Notes: generated from the letters alone by a model not told the origin. A stretch of 64,000 bases of DNA from Lycorma delicatula (GCF_047948215.1 NC_134465.1:12872522-12936521), one strand, 5' to 3'; positions 24,093-35,929 are shown, numbered from the stretch's first letter. Program-made: numbers and translations.

Positions 24093-24109
24093 ATATATAT
24101 ATACTGAAA
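23791..24109. repeat. Purine-rich tract and (TA)n microsatellite
   Basis: At 23800-23960 is a G/A-rich run (GGGAAAGG-type). A block TTCCGTAATGATCATTTTGT follows, and then (TA)n from about 24012 to 24102 with short interruptions. The mirror image of this arrangement occurs at 48463-48720, so it is part of a repeat family rather than chance. Open frames here are low-complexity. Confidence 0.75.
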
Positions 24110-24800
24110 TCTAGCATAGTGAAGCATAGTCTGCTAGTTAAAATTAATAAATTATTTAAAACAGATAAGAATATTTGTTTTAATAATGCGTGATGAAGAG
24201 ATAAAAAAAAGTTGTTTGCTGCGGTGTCTAGCCGGCTTTCGTTGTTTTGTAAACATTCCTCACTCCACCAACTACGAACGTTCAAGGTTAACACAGAGTC
24301 TAGTGCTTTTATAAATCTCTTACGCAATAGCAGGATTGAGTGTTATCTTATAAAACAATTAAATAAATTCAAAAATTTTTTGATTAAATTGTTTTATTCA
24401 TTTAGAGCCAAGTATTGATTAAAAACGACGAAATGTATTTGTAAATATCTAAATAAAATAAAATTAGGCTTTACATGTATAATAAAGTGAATTAATAAAT
24501 AGATCTACGGGTGTATGTACGCGCTTACACACATACTATATATATTTTTTTAATTCCTGATTTGATATTTAAAAAATATAGTAACACTTAATAACAAAAT
24601 TGTATGTGCGCGCGCGTGCGGGTCCGTATTTACATCTACTATGTCTTGAGCTTGATTACGTATATAAAATAAATATTATATGTAATTAAATAATAAGTAA
24701 AGATCTCGTTATAACCCCTTTGTATATGGTTGGCTGTTGTAGTAATATGTCCACTTATATTTTAAGGGAAAAATAATTCTCTTTAATATTTTATCTAATT
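24110..24800 (+). repeat. Dispersed repeat R-B, copy 2
   Basis: Begins with TACTGAAATCTAGCATAGTG, then the blocks shared with 23280-23790: GCGTGATGAAGAGATAAAAA, CATTCCTCACTCCACCAACT, GTTCAAGGTTAACACAGAGT and, near 24700, GATCTCGTTATAACCCCTTT with GGTTGGCTGTTGT. The inverted start (CTAGATTTCAGTATATATAT) recurs at 27498-27560 next to ACTAGCAGACCCCGGCAATT. Confidence 0.7.
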
Positions 24801-26430
24801 ATAAGTTCGGCAAGATTGATAGTAAATTTTAAAAACAATTAAATATTAGAGGACGTGTAACCGATGGTCTAATGTAAAAAAACATTGACGGAAATTTTGT
24901 GTCTTTCGATGACTATCGATGTCGGTTGATTCCGTATGGGGTGGGGGGAAGATGGAGAAGAGCATCATGAGTATAAACTAACGAAATTCACCGAGATGTT
25001 TTGTCTTGTAGTTAGTTATTGGCGGGAATTATCGGTAGATAGGCGACTGAATACGTAGTGCAATTACTGCCTTCACATAACAGTGTTTAGTCTAATCTAA
25101 TCTACATGTAACGTTATCCAAATTTCATCTTTTTATTGAGATATTCCTTATTACTGATTTAAGGTGAGTTTTATTTATTTTGTTAATATTATTACAATTT
25201 TTTAAACAATAATTGGCAGGTGTTTTATTCTGTGTATGTATTACTCAAATTATTTATTAGATTAAAAATGTTAGATTCCAGTTAACGCCGATTGATTTTT
25301 ACAAAATAAATTAATAAATTTAATAATAATTAATAAATAAAGAGAAACAAGTTATATTGTTGTATTTTAGGTTATTTGGCCATTAACGGTGTATATATTT
25401 AACTAAACTGATATAAGCAAAGGGTATTTCGTGAGTGATATATTAGATATATTAAGTTTTAAGTCTGGTAATGAAAATGAATCGTGTTAGAGAGAAAATA
25501 ATTCGCATCTGTATCGTTATAAAGAATATACTGATTTACTGGAGCCTCCTGGGTTCGACACCCAAAATAGCTTACCGTTTCTTCACCGATCTCAGTTAAT
25601 GTTAAATATTCATAAATGAATGTATAGGGAATAACATAAAAATTTGAAAAAAATAATTTTTGATAGGAAAGAAAGCTACAAATAATCATTTTAATAAATT
25701 TGTAAAAATATTTTTAGAAATCTATCGGCGTATTTTTTATTTAACATATATATTTAACAATAATTAATCGTAAGAAAGGAAAAAAACATCGGTAGTGAGT
25801 TTGTAGAAGGCGACCGATATTTATAATTTATGTGAGGTTCTGAGTTCGACACCGAGTAATTATAATATATCTTAATAATTATGCGTACATAATATTTAAA
25901 GCAGAAATTATTCGTAAACAGTACGACATATATACAACAAACAGTTCATGACCAAATTGTTATATTTAACATTTCCCGTGTTTAATTTATATTTTTTAAG
26001 CTAAATAAAAAAAAATCACAAAATTGTTGAAAATGTATAGTCGATCGTTCTATTAGAGGAAAACTATTTTTAAGAAATATATAACGACCCTCCTTAGATA
26101 GATCGGTTGATAAATTAAGCGACTGATATACCGAAAATTCTATACGCGTAATTTTTTATTACTACAAACGCCGTTATAACTTTTCTTCTCGTCGGGAAAA
26201 ATATTGGGATCAGAGGTTAAATTTTACGTAAATTTTTAATTTACAGTTTCCGTTTTTTTGTTTTAATTCCAACGAGAAATTTTTTAAAGCTTTTTCACGA
26301 ACGGAAAGGCATTAATAAATTTAAAAAGCTTCGAAAACCTTAACGGTCAATTTTTTTATTACAAAGTTTTTGTAAAAATGCACTTTGAGTGAGAAAATTT
26401 AAAAAATACAAACATGTTTAAGTAGCCACC
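24801..26430. other. Intergenic stretch with a possible untranslated exon end
   Basis: A moderately GC-rich patch at 24900-25080 is followed by ACTGATTTAAG|GTGAGT at about 25150-25168, which looks like a splice donor and could end an untranslated first exon; there is no downstream acceptor or protein to support this. Two isolated B-box-like motifs (GGGTTCGACACCC at about 25552 and GAGTTCGACACCGAG at about 25837) have no A-box partner. No coding region seen. Confidence 0.3.
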
Positions 26431-27120
26431 GCATACAGAGAGAGAGTGTGATGGAGGGGATGAGTAAGAGAGTGACTTAGTGAGAGAGGGGAGAGTGAGA
26501 GACACAGCTGGGTGAGAGAGCGAGGGTGATTGAGAGAGGGCTGATAGGGGGATCAACGATGGAGAGGAAGTGAGAGAGAGGATCTCTCTCTCTCTTCCTT
26601 CTCTCTTCTCTTCTAATACTATTACAAAGAATTTAACACGATTTAATTTTTTTTTTTTTAATATATAAATATAAATAATAAAATAATAATATGATTCATT
26701 ATTAAATTTAAAAAAAAAATAATAATAAAAATTTTATTAAAAATGATTTTTTTTATTCATCTTGCTTACCGGTTTAACTTGAAAGATTTATTCTACGTAA
26801 ATGGGACGCAACGCAGCAAATTATATGATGCCGATCTTGGCTGCCAAAGGGCCAAGGGGAAAGGAAAAGTCAGGTTAATTGGCAACATAGGAGATGTTGA
26901 AGTCACAATGTTAGAGCTGCGTTTATATATACCACTCCGTATTAAGAATAGTATTAGAAGAGAAGAGAGAAGGAAGTGAGAGATTTTTTTAAATTTAATA
27001 ATTTAAATTTTTAAGATTAAGATTTTTTTTTAAATTTAATAATGAATCATATTATTATTTTATTATTTATATTTATATATTAAAAAAAAAAAAAAATTAA
27101 ATCGTGTTAAATTCTTTGTG
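26431..27120. repeat. (GA)n tract and rearranged inverted repeats
   Basis: 26435-26590 is an impure GAGAG tract. Block A (26594-26623) and block B (26626-26712) recur as reverse complements at 26947-26976 (A') and 27031-27117 (B'). A is CTTCCTTCTCTC...AATACTATT; B includes TTTAACACGATTTAA and ATATGATTCATTATTAAATT. The order is A-B-A'-B', not the A-B-B'-A' of a simple hairpin. The spacer has a 78-codon frame at 26743-26979 with no recognisable domain. Confidence 0.8.
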
Positions 27121-28889
27121 TTTGACAATAAGGTCAATGAACTTATTTGATATTTATTGTTAATGCATTAGTGTTAAAAACTTAAAAATCGTACTTGATA
27201 ACTTTTTTGTTTATTTTAATTTTGTTAGTAAAATTATTGTTATTATTAATTATTATTATTTTAGTTAGTAAAATAATCACTGATCTTATACATCCGACCT
27301 CTCATTTAACCGGACTTATATATTTTATTTATCCGTAAAATTTACATAAATTATTGCTTGTTTTAAGTACTCTAATCGGTGATACATAACGGTTGGCGCT
27401 GTGGAAATGAAAAAAAATGTAGATACTTAGTATGTTTTCAATACGAGTAAAATAAATTAATAATTATTAAAATATTTTAAATAATTTATTAATTTTAACT
27501 AGCAGACCCCGGCAATTTCTTCACTACGCTAGATTTCAGTATATATATATATATATAATTTCATGTACACAATGTCATGTACCGCTTATTCTTCGCTCGT
27601 TAAAATACACGTGTAAGGTATTAGGGGGTCGAATTGTTAATATAACTGGAAAAATTTTATCTGCTATTAGCAATATTAGAATCTTTTTTTTTTTAAATTA
27701 CTTTACAAAACGGATAAACTTTATCGTAATATTTAAAAAAAAATTATAAAAATTAAGGAAGAGATTATTATTATTTTAAATAAAATGTAGTAAATATAAA
27801 ATAATCGACAAATTTTGATTTAATTTAATTATATCGAACGTCTAGATAAAAAATATGGACATTAACTTTGTTACACTCGGCAGGAATACGCACACATGTA
27901 AACAAGTTTACATCGCGTGATACTGTACTGTCCAACGGTAGCCAATCAGAGCTAAGGAAGCCACCTGCGTTTCTTCAACCCCCTTCCCCTCTCACCATCA
28001 TCGCATAGTCAGACTGAGAGATGCGTCATCCCCAAAAAATTAAACGAAAATAATTACCTCTAATATTTATTTCTCTTAGCTCGTCTGTCAGCATATTTTA
28101 TAAATTATTGTTTTATTTTATCATTGGCCTTCGAACTACTGTTTTTTTATTAAAGCATTTATTACCATAAAGAATTTACTTATTACTTTTATTTTTTTTT
28201 TTATTAAACATTTCGCTTTTATCATAATCTGAATTTTTTAAAATCTAGCACAAATTATGTATTACAGTAAATAAAACTGTACTTTCAAAAGTAAATTGAA
28301 CTACCATACCGGTATGAAGCTTTTTTGTTATTTAATAAAATCTAATGTTCCAGCTTGATAAAACTATATGTGTATATGTTTTTATCAGTAATGCAAGAGT
28401 TCGCACGCATGCACACGCGCGCGCGAAAAATGCAGAAATCTGTTAATACATAATTACAATTTTTAATTTTTATTAAAATTCGTTTACTTCTTAACAAATG
28501 TTACCATTCGTAAATGTAAATGCGGGGAAACATCAGAATTTTTAATTTACTAAATCACACGAATCATTTACCGTACAAAACAAAAATTCACATATTACTA
28601 TTTAAATTCATATTTTAATTTAAGCACGCTTTTTAAAAAATCAGCCTAAAAGGATTAATATTTGAATAGATGTATAAATAAATATACACTTATACAGACT
28701 TTTGAGAAAAATACACTTAAAATCGAACCTAATCGGCTCGAAGTGCAGTTATTTTAGCGTCGCGTTTAACACTGCTATTACTAATCGTCTATTTTTGTCG
28801 GTTGTAAACTATTCCTGCTACAGTGCGATATAGTTTCGTTCTTTACGTTTATGTTTATCCTAAAATACAGTATTCCATCGAGGAAAGGG
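27121..28889. other. AT-rich intergenic stretch
   Basis: Contains a repeat start at 27498-27560 (ACTAGCAGACCCCGGCAATT and CGCTAGATTTCAGTATATAT) shared in inverse with the R-B repeats. No gene, exon or RNA recognised in the remaining sequence. Confidence 0.45.
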
Positions 28890-29650
28890 CTGCTATCATA
28901 CAAACATATGTCCGAAAACGCTTCTTTGTAGAGTTGCGGTTAGCGGAAATTTCGCTCGGATTTCAGTTCCCAGGTGAAATGAGGTCATTCTGAAATGTTT
29001 AAGGGGGTCATAAAAGAAGTAAACTTGATGGGTTTTTATGATTTTCACTTGAAAAATCGAATAAACAGGTCCCAAAATTGTATCCCCCGTAGGTTTTATG
29101 ATAACCAGCGTAAAACAGAAAAAATCAGTGATGAAAATCATGTTTTTTTAGGTTTGAAGTACAATAACTTTGTTAAATGACTAATGAATGCGTAAATTTT
29201 ATTAAGAAAACGTGTAGAGAACTTAATTTTGAGAAAAGTGATGAAAAGAAGTCTACGAAAATAAAAAAAAAATATCTACTTTTATTATTAAAAACAAAAT
29301 TTAACAGAAAACAGCGAATGAATTTATGAAAATTTTAAACAATTTAAACAATTTTTTGGTGCGATAAATTTAAATCGCAAACAACAAACTGATTTGTAGA
29401 ATTTAATAATCTTTGTGAGAATAGCACACTTCGCAGCACTCGTGTTTCATTTGAACGCCAACCGGTACAAGATGAGGAAAAAAAATCTTCAAGTAGTACA
29501 GTTTAGTTCTAAAACGAGTACGCGAAGAATTTCTACGCTACTCAATATTCTACAAAATACAGTATAGAGGATATTACACGCTCAAGGACTGAATCCTTGT
29601 CATGGCCAGTGTAATATGCTTAAGCATATTACGCTGCGACTTTTTCCAAG
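28890..29650 (+). mobile_element. 5' part of a DUF4817-type element: TIR plus transposase N-terminus
   Basis: 28890-29260 resembles the long TIR of the elements at 4266 and 44995 (ordered matches: CCAGGTGAAATGAGGTC, TTTTTAGGTTTGAAGTACAATAACTTTGTTAAATGA in two parts, and CGTGTAGAGAACTTAATTTTGAG). At 29520-29620 the + strand encodes RRISTLLNILQNTV, a stop, and RILHAQGLNPCHG, the second HTH of the same transposase group, with another piece (TRVSFERQPVQDEE) before it. The catalytic half and the other TIR are missing. Confidence 0.6.
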
Positions 29651-29689
29651 CTTAGAAAACTCTTAAATATTCAGTCTAAGAGTAATCTT

Positions 29690-29785
29690 TTTAGGTAGAT
29701 TTCATAAGAAAGGTACATATTGTAGAGTACCATGATTCGATTTCCGGAAAATTTTGACATATCTTCGCGTTTCACATTCCCAAGT
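29690..29785 (+). repeat. Repeat R-C, copy 1
   Basis: TTTAGGTAGATTTCATAAGA, GATTCGATTTCCGGAAAATT and TTCGCGTTTCACATT match 30752-30860 almost base for base. The copy is cut at its right end by the SINE that starts at 29786. Confidence 0.75.
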
Positions 29786-29972
29786 CCTAGTAAAGCCAGA
29801 TATTTTTACACGTATTTGAATACTAGATCGTGGATACCGGTGTTCTTTGGTGGTTGGGTTTCAATTAACCACACATCTCAAGAATGGTACAAGACTACAC
29901 TTCATTTACACTCATTACATATCATCCTCTGAAGAATTATCTTAACGGTAGTTACCGGAGGCTAAACAGGAA
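29786..29972 (+). mobile_element. tRNA-derived SINE copy 5, 5' truncated
   Basis: Begins inside the head at AAGTCCTAGTAAAGCCAGAT, then GAATACTAGATCGTGGATAC, TTCTTTGGTGGTTGGG, ACTACACTTCATTTACACTC and the tail GGTAGTTACCGGAGGCTAAA with CAGGAAAAGG. The missing head and insertion into repeat R-C are consistent with a 5'-truncated retroinsertion. Confidence 0.8.
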
Positions 29973-30019
29973 AAGGCTAAACATGGTGATTTTGGAGACC
30001 CCAAAATCACAATCAGCAC

Positions 30020-30245
30020 AAAGTTTTATATATATATATATATATATATGTATCACTTTCTTGTGTACACGATAACTGCTGTAATTTTGCGTCAATCACT
30101 TTCAAATTGTTCCCTAAATAAAAATCGGCCCAGAATCTCGGTCAAGTTCGTTAACGGCCAAAATCGGATCACTTGGGTGTTGATGTGGTGTCTTCTTCGA
30201 AAAAACAAATATGTAATAAAAAATATTATTACATTCTCTATTTAA
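30020..30245 (+). repeat. Dispersed repeat R-A, partial copy 2
   Basis: After a (TA) run at 30027-30050 the sequence ACACGATAACTGCTGTAATT, GCGTCAATCACTTTCAAATT, then CAGAATCTCGGTCAAGTTCG matches 22227-22330 in the same orientation. Confidence 0.75.
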
Positions 30246-31384
30246 AAATTAAATTATCTATTTCAAAAGTAAATCAATAAAACATTTCATTTAATAGAAC
30301 GTAATAATATTAAAAATGCTTAAGTTATAAAAACAAAATTTATTTTTAAAAAAATACGAATAATACACGTGTAATGACACGTTTGTAATAAATTATAATA
30401 TGAAAAGAAGTTTAAATTTAATATTATATTACAATAGGACTAGGTTTGGGCAGCTTACACTTTAATAACGCATCATTTAATATTTAAATGACTTGAAAAT
30501 AATGAGGTGATATTTAATAATTAAAGGTCCGATGTTTAATATAAACGAAGTGATGGATTTAAATGGACTTTTATTTAAAATCAGTAAAAGATCTTTAATA
30601 ATTAAAAATAAATTATTGTTTTTATTTTTACGTAAAATATATATTTTTTCAAACCGAATGAATTATCTAGTTTTAAGGGGTTGTAAATGGGTAAAACACC
30701 CCAAATTACAAAATAGTTTATTTCATTATATTTTTGAACAATCTAATGTTTTAAGTAGATTTCATAAGAAAGCTATCTATTGTAATGGATATATGATTCG
30801 ACTTCCGGAAAATTTCGAAATATCTGCGCATTTCACATTTCTCAAGTTTATAAATATATATATATTTTTTGGTAAAAAAATATATCCTTTGAAAAAATGA
30901 CGATTTTTCCTTCTTTCTCCCCCTGTCGGCCATTTTGTTATTTTTATATAAAAATTAGTATCTCAAGTTCGGATAGACGAATCACATTAATATTTGATAA
31001 GCGTCTTGGTTATAAAGTTTTAAAATTATAAAAAAATCAGGAATGAAATACCTTTGCAAATTAAAAAATGGCAGCCATACTTATTATTTTTCAATCCTTT
31101 TTATCTCCGTAAATATTAGCTTATCAAAATGTATGTTACTCGATAAAATATTAAGCTTCTTATTTTAAAGAAAGTGACATTTTATTTTTTTAAATCGGTT
31201 AATAAATAGCCGAATTATGGCAGAAAATTGATGTAATTTTGTATCTGTAATCTTGTTCTCCACTTTACGTTAAATTCGATTAAATATTAATTTTTTATTT
31301 GTTTATTGTTAATTCTAGTATTGTAAATTAGTATCAAATTAACTAATAATTTTCTCACAATAAGATTTAATTCTTATTATTAGG
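30246..31384. other. AT-rich stretch including repeat R-C copy 2
   Basis: 30752-30860 is the second copy of repeat R-C. The open frame 30532-30900 (122 codons, Lys/Ile/Phe-rich, ending in KFINIYIFFGKK) has no recognisable domain and overlaps the repeat; I treat it as chance or as transposon-derived. Confidence 0.45.
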
Positions 31385-32391
31385 GACAAGGGAAGCAAAA
31401 AAAGTTAGGGTTCAAATACAGAGATAGAAGAATAATTGCTAACATTTACAGGAACTAAACAGCAACAGTAATAATTGAAAAACATAAGAAAGAAGCCGTA
31501 ATAAAAAAGGGAGTCCGACAATGAATGTTCCCTATCTCTATCTTTACATAGAACTAGCAGTTAATGATGTTAAAGAACAATTTAGATTCGGAGTAACAGT
31601 ACAAGGTGAAAAGATAAAGATGCTACGATTTGCTGATGATATAGTAATTCTAGCCGAGAGTAAAAACGATTTAGAAGAAACAATGAATGGCACGGATGAA
31701 GTCCTACGCAAGAACTATCGCATGAAAATAAACAAGAACAAAACGAAGGTAATGAAACGTAGTAGAAATAACAAAGATGGACCACTGAATGTGAAAATAG
31801 GAGGAGAAAAGATTACGGAGGAAGAAGAATTTTGTTATTTGGGAAGTAGAATTACTAAAGATGGACGAAGCAGGAGTTATATAATATGCCGAATAGCACA
31901 AGCGAAACGAGCCTTCAGTCAGAAATATAATTTGTTTACATCAAAAATTAATTTAAATGTCAGGAAAAAATTTTTGAAAGTATATGTTTGGAGCGTCGCT
32001 TTATACGGAAGTGAAACTTGGACGATCGGAGTACCTGAGAAGAAAAGATTAGAAGCTTTTGAAATGCGGTGCTATAGGAGAATGTTAAAAATCAGACGGG
32101 TGGATAAAGTGACAAATGAAGAGGTATTGCGACAAATAGATGAAGAAAGAAGCATTTGGAAAAATATAGTTAAAAGAAGAGACAGACTTATAAGGCCACA
32201 TACTAAGGTATCCTGGAATAGTCGCTTTAATATTGGAAGGAAAAAATTGTATAGGCAGGCCACGTTTGGAATATGTAAAACAAATTGTTAGGGATGTAGG
32301 GGGTATACCGAAATGAAACGACTAGCACTAGATAGGGAATCTTGGAGAGCTGCATCAAACCAGTCAAATGACTGAAGACAAAAAAAAAACA
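31385..32391 (+). pseudogene. 3' half of a non-LTR endonuclease/reverse transcriptase (LINE) with A tail
   Basis: After decayed sequence related to an IQRRRIIANIY block, the frame 31521-32290 encodes the end of the reverse transcriptase: LYIELAVNDVKEQF, then MLRFADDIVILAESKNDLEE with the catalytic Asp pair, EEFCYLGSRITKDGRS, FLKVYVWSVALYGSETWTIG, EKKRLEAFEMRCYRRMLKIR and VDKVTNEEVLRQIDEERSIW. A frameshift at about 32190 breaks the C-terminal piece. The 3' end AACCAGTCAAATGACTGAAG plus an A run closes the element at 32391. It is 5'-truncated. RTE- or L2-like is possible; I cannot fix the clade. Confidence 0.85.
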
Positions 32392-33689
32392 TATTTAAAG
32401 GCTTTTTACAAAAAATTATTTAAACTTTCAAAATTAATGTCTCCACCAATAGTACATTATGGGGCCTGGTGCATATAATTTTTTTTAAGCATCTTATAAA
32501 ATTATCAAAAAATAAATGAAGTGAAATAAAAAAGTAATAAATTGTATTATTTTTTTTTACTGTTTTACTTATTCGAGATATGATTAGGCATAAATGTGTC
32601 GCAGGGTTGAACATTGATCGGGGCCCGTGCGAAGTTAGGTACGATAATTAATTGTACTCACTGCAACTTAAGTGAAAAATAATACTGTTATCTTTTTTAC
32701 CTCATACCGAGCGTGGGAACGCACGCGCAGGTTAAGAGTATTTCAGACGTTTTTTGTTGAAGCGAAATGTTTAAGCCTCGACATTTGTTATGTTACTCTA
32801 TCTCTTGGAAGCAGGTCGTATTAAATATAAATTGATTCAGGCAACTTTTATTGCCACTTAGTATTTTTGTTTTATTTTACCTATATGTAACGGCTTGATT
32901 TATTTTTTGTTAATCGATGCGTTCCCGTAAACTGCGAGGGAACATTTTTGGAAAAAAGAAAATCAGTAAAGAAAGAATGCAACTCGATAAAGTTTCTTAT
33001 GCGAATGTATTTACTTCCAAAAAAAGGGAAAACTGACTGGATTCCGCACATAACGCTGTTTAACACATTTCTATTTTTATGTTATATAAGTTCGATGTTT
33101 ATTTCTTTGTTAACCCCTACAGGCTCATGCCCAAAATTAAAATTATTGTTGTTTTTTTTTTTAAATATGACAGTGAGGTAGATAAATATTTTCGTACGTA
33201 AAAAATTAACGGGATTCGTATCAAGAACCTTTGGGATATAAGTCAGTTACGTGATACATTTAATCTGATAAAGTAAAATGAAATGTACATTTTTTGTCAA
33301 CCAGAACGGTAGTACTAAAAAAATAACCAGAAAATTGTATCCTGTTGCCATTGTAAAACGTATTATCTGTTGTCTGTTAGTTAAGCGCCTCAATTGACCT
33401 GACAGTTTCTAATGCAGTAAATTTTCTGTAAAAAAGATAATTTTCCCTTACATTTTTGGGTCGATGAAATCAAAAGAATGGATCTGCGATGTACAAAAAA
33501 TATTTCGTTAAATTTTGAGTCTGTTGCGTAATTAAAGAATAATGGAGATCGCGCGCGCGCACACGCATTATATTTTTATTTAACTCTTACTCATATAGAT
33601 GTTGTCAATTCGAGTAAAATAAATTAATAAAAAAAAGAACCGGTTATAAAAATTAGTTTAATTTAGTGCGAGATGACTTTGTAAATCAT
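32392..33689. other. AT-rich stretch before the GC-rich island
   Basis: No gene recognised. There is a (GC)(CA) run at about 33549-33566. Short frames near 32420, 32881 and 32948 show no domain. Confidence 0.45.
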
Positions 33690-34135
33690 ACAACAATAAT
33701 CGACGGAAGAGCTCGGCGACATGCTGTCTACAATCCTGTTGCTATGAGAGGTTATTAACCCTCTCTATCAAACAACAGCTGTGTCCAAGGTTAAACTGCT
33801 GCTGCCGCCGTCCCGTACACGCGGATGTGCGCGTGAAATACTTTTTCATAATTTATTTTCTCTGGCAGTTGAAGATATTGTCGTTTGTCTAGACGCTCCC
33901 CACCACTGCGGTAGTGTAGAGGTGGGGAGCGACAGAAAAATTACGTGGACAGAATGAGATTATGAAATGTAACGGTCAGTCCGGGTTTGTTAGAAAAAGA
34001 TTACAGATGGCGTCCGGTACGCAGTTCAATTTTGATCCTTGCGTCTGCGGTCACTCTTGATTTATTATCAACTATTATTATTTCTTATACATTGTTTTAG
34101 ATAGGTGACATTCATTATCGGTTGAGGTAAGATGT
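33690..34135 (+). promoter_or_regulatory. Candidate promoter and untranslated first exon
   Basis: A GC-rich, CpG-containing island in an AT-rich region, ending in ATTCATTATCGGTTGAG|GTAAGATG at about 34128, a strong splice donor. No long frame precedes it, so the exon would be 5' UTR. It is about 2.9 kb upstream of the first NUB1 exon I recognise, on the same strand, so it could be the NUB1 start, but exons for the N-terminus were not found in between. Inside lies a GC hairpin, CGCTCCCCACC (33894-33904) pairing with GGTGGGGAGCG (33921-33931). Confidence 0.35.
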
Positions 34136-34490
34136 TTTTTATATTATTTTAATATAATTTAAAATAAGTGTACTTTCTGTTCATCTTTCAGCTCATCTAA
34201 TATTTGTAAGAACTATTAATATATGAATTTTCACCTTTCCTTTAAAATGCTGAATAGATAATATTACTAAATTCTATATGTGTTCTAGTTAGACAACATA
34301 TTTAAAAATGTGAGTGTGTGCATATTAAAAATGTGCATTGTGAAATGTGATTTATGTATTTAAAAATGTAAACTTAATTAAAAGCATAAAACTATTGTAA
34401 CACAGTGTAATGATTAATTCAAAGTAAATAAAGGAAGTGCTTAACAATACTTTATATAAATCCGCCCTGATTGTTCCTAGTGGTATGAAA

Positions 34491-34727
34491 TTAGAAGTGC
34501 GTTTCACATGTAGAACTTTCATTAAGAAAGTTCACATGAGAATCAGTTTCATGAAGTTTCCAAAAATTTTCAAGTATAGTTGAATGATCTAAGTTATTGT
34601 TACTTGTAAAAAGGGGTGTAACAGTATTCTTATGTTTACAGTTAGTAGGAAGACAACCGGTGAAAGTATATTCTAGCTTAGTCTCTTGAATAACTTTAAT
34701 TTTGGATAAATTCACGAGGTGAAACAA
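34491..34727 (-). pseudogene. BEL/Pao retrotransposon fragment (protease to RT linker)
   Basis: The minus-strand frame reads VIQETKLEYTFTGCLPTN, then TSNNNLDHSTILENFWKLHE and NESSTCETHF. In BEL/Pao polyproteins a block of the form 'Q.T.LGW..SG' is followed by 'L...L.KFW..E' and 'CE.HF' just before the reverse transcriptase, and this order is reproduced. Only 78 codons remain. The gag-like fragment at 35234-35705 is on the opposite strand, so the two pieces are not one colinear element. Confidence 0.65.
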
Positions 34728-34813
34728 GATCTAAATAAAATTGGGCACTGATTAAATGATCTAGCCCGAAGGACTAAAAAATGGATAAGGCCAGATAATT
34801 AAATAATTATGTG

Positions 34814-34904
34814 AAATATCAGTTATATGTGAAGTTCTAATATTGTTTTATATATATGTATATATATATATATAAAACAATATTAGAACTTCACATATAA
34901 CTGA

Positions 34905-34909
<5 letters not shown>
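34814..34909. repeat. Perfect 44-bp inverted repeat (hairpin)
   Basis: 34814-34857 is the exact reverse complement of 34866-34909, with an 8-base (TA-rich) loop. The non-AT part of each arm includes ATCAGTTATATGTGAAGTTC. It sits at the start of a (TA)n-rich region that runs to about 35010. It could be a foldback transposon, or a recent template-switch duplication. Confidence 0.9.
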
Positions 34910-34950
<41 letters not shown>

Positions 34951-34971
34951 TATAAAATATGTTTATACATA

Positions 34972-35011
<40 letters not shown>

Positions 35012-35233
35012 CATTGTAGCTTGGAAAATTAAATTTCCACTGGTTATCTTCAATAATAATTAAATTATGAATGAACAAAAATATTATTTTGGTGTTTTCT
35101 TCACTACATTGAAACTGGATTCGTAATTTACATTAACACCAATATCTATGTAATATTTGTGTAATTTAGTTTGACTTGTGATGTTTTTTGATCATATTAA
35201 TAATTGTAATCATTAAGGACAAGGAACAAAATT

Positions 35234-35705
35234 ATGTCAAAAGAAAATCAATTAAGGACTCTATTACAAGAATTGGATTATTCGCAGAGATTAAATAATC
35301 AAGAACATTCTGTAGACACAGTTATTAAACAATTACAATTGCAACTTATCAATTTACCATTGTTTAAAGGTGACATTCTTGAATGGCCTCACTTTTTTAA
35401 TGTATTGAAGATTAAATCCACAATATTTAACAAATATTCAAAAATTACATTATTTACATTTGTCAGTAAAAGACAAAATCTTAGCAATTATTCAAAATCT
35501 TCCAATAATTGATGAAAATTATAAAATCACATTAGATTTATTGATAAAACAATTTGATAATAAATCTATGATTGAATATTTTAATGCAGATTGCATTTTA
35601 AAAATAATTTTTTTTGAAAATAGAATCAGATCTTCCATCTAAATTCATTAATGACATTTCTTCGTTTGTCAACTCGCTTGAAGGAATGCAACTTCTAGTT
35701 TACAT
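35234..35705 (+). pseudogene. BEL/Pao-type gag (DUF1759) fragment
   Basis: Translation across one frameshift gives INLPLFKGDILEWPHFFNVL, then KLFYLHLSVKDKILAIIQ-like sequence (from about 35450), NLPIIDENYKITLDLLIKQF, DNKSMIEYF, and after another shift SDLPSKFINDISSFVNSLEG. This is the DUF1759 gag domain of BEL/Pao elements (pattern LPKF.GD..EW..F, LP....NY..A...L...F.N). An N-terminal stretch starts at ATG 35234. No zinc knuckle, protease or RT follows on this strand. Confidence 0.75.
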
Positions 35706-35929
35706 ATTTGAATTCATCGTAATTTAATTTCTAACACGGCTAGATTATAGTACTGCCAGATTAGGGAATTCAGTTTAGGAAATGGAAATTTTAAAATACA
35801 ACAATGCATTTAAATTTCATCACAAATATCCTACTTCAAACGTTAACAACATTCATAAACTACATAATGCAAGTTACTATTCTAGATCTAACATTAAACA
35901 TAAGAATACTGTTACATTCCTATAAATAT

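Noticed and set aside
23883..24327. Frames with Tyr-Ile repeats
   Set aside because: Translations of the (TA)n microsatellite.
25548..25860. GGGTTCGACACCC and GAGTTCGACACCGAG, resembling the T arm of a tRNA
   Set aside because: No A box at the right distance and no fold into a full tRNA; probably chance or very old SINE traces.
30532..30900. 122-aa frame
   Set aside because: AT-driven composition, no domain, overlaps repeat R-C.
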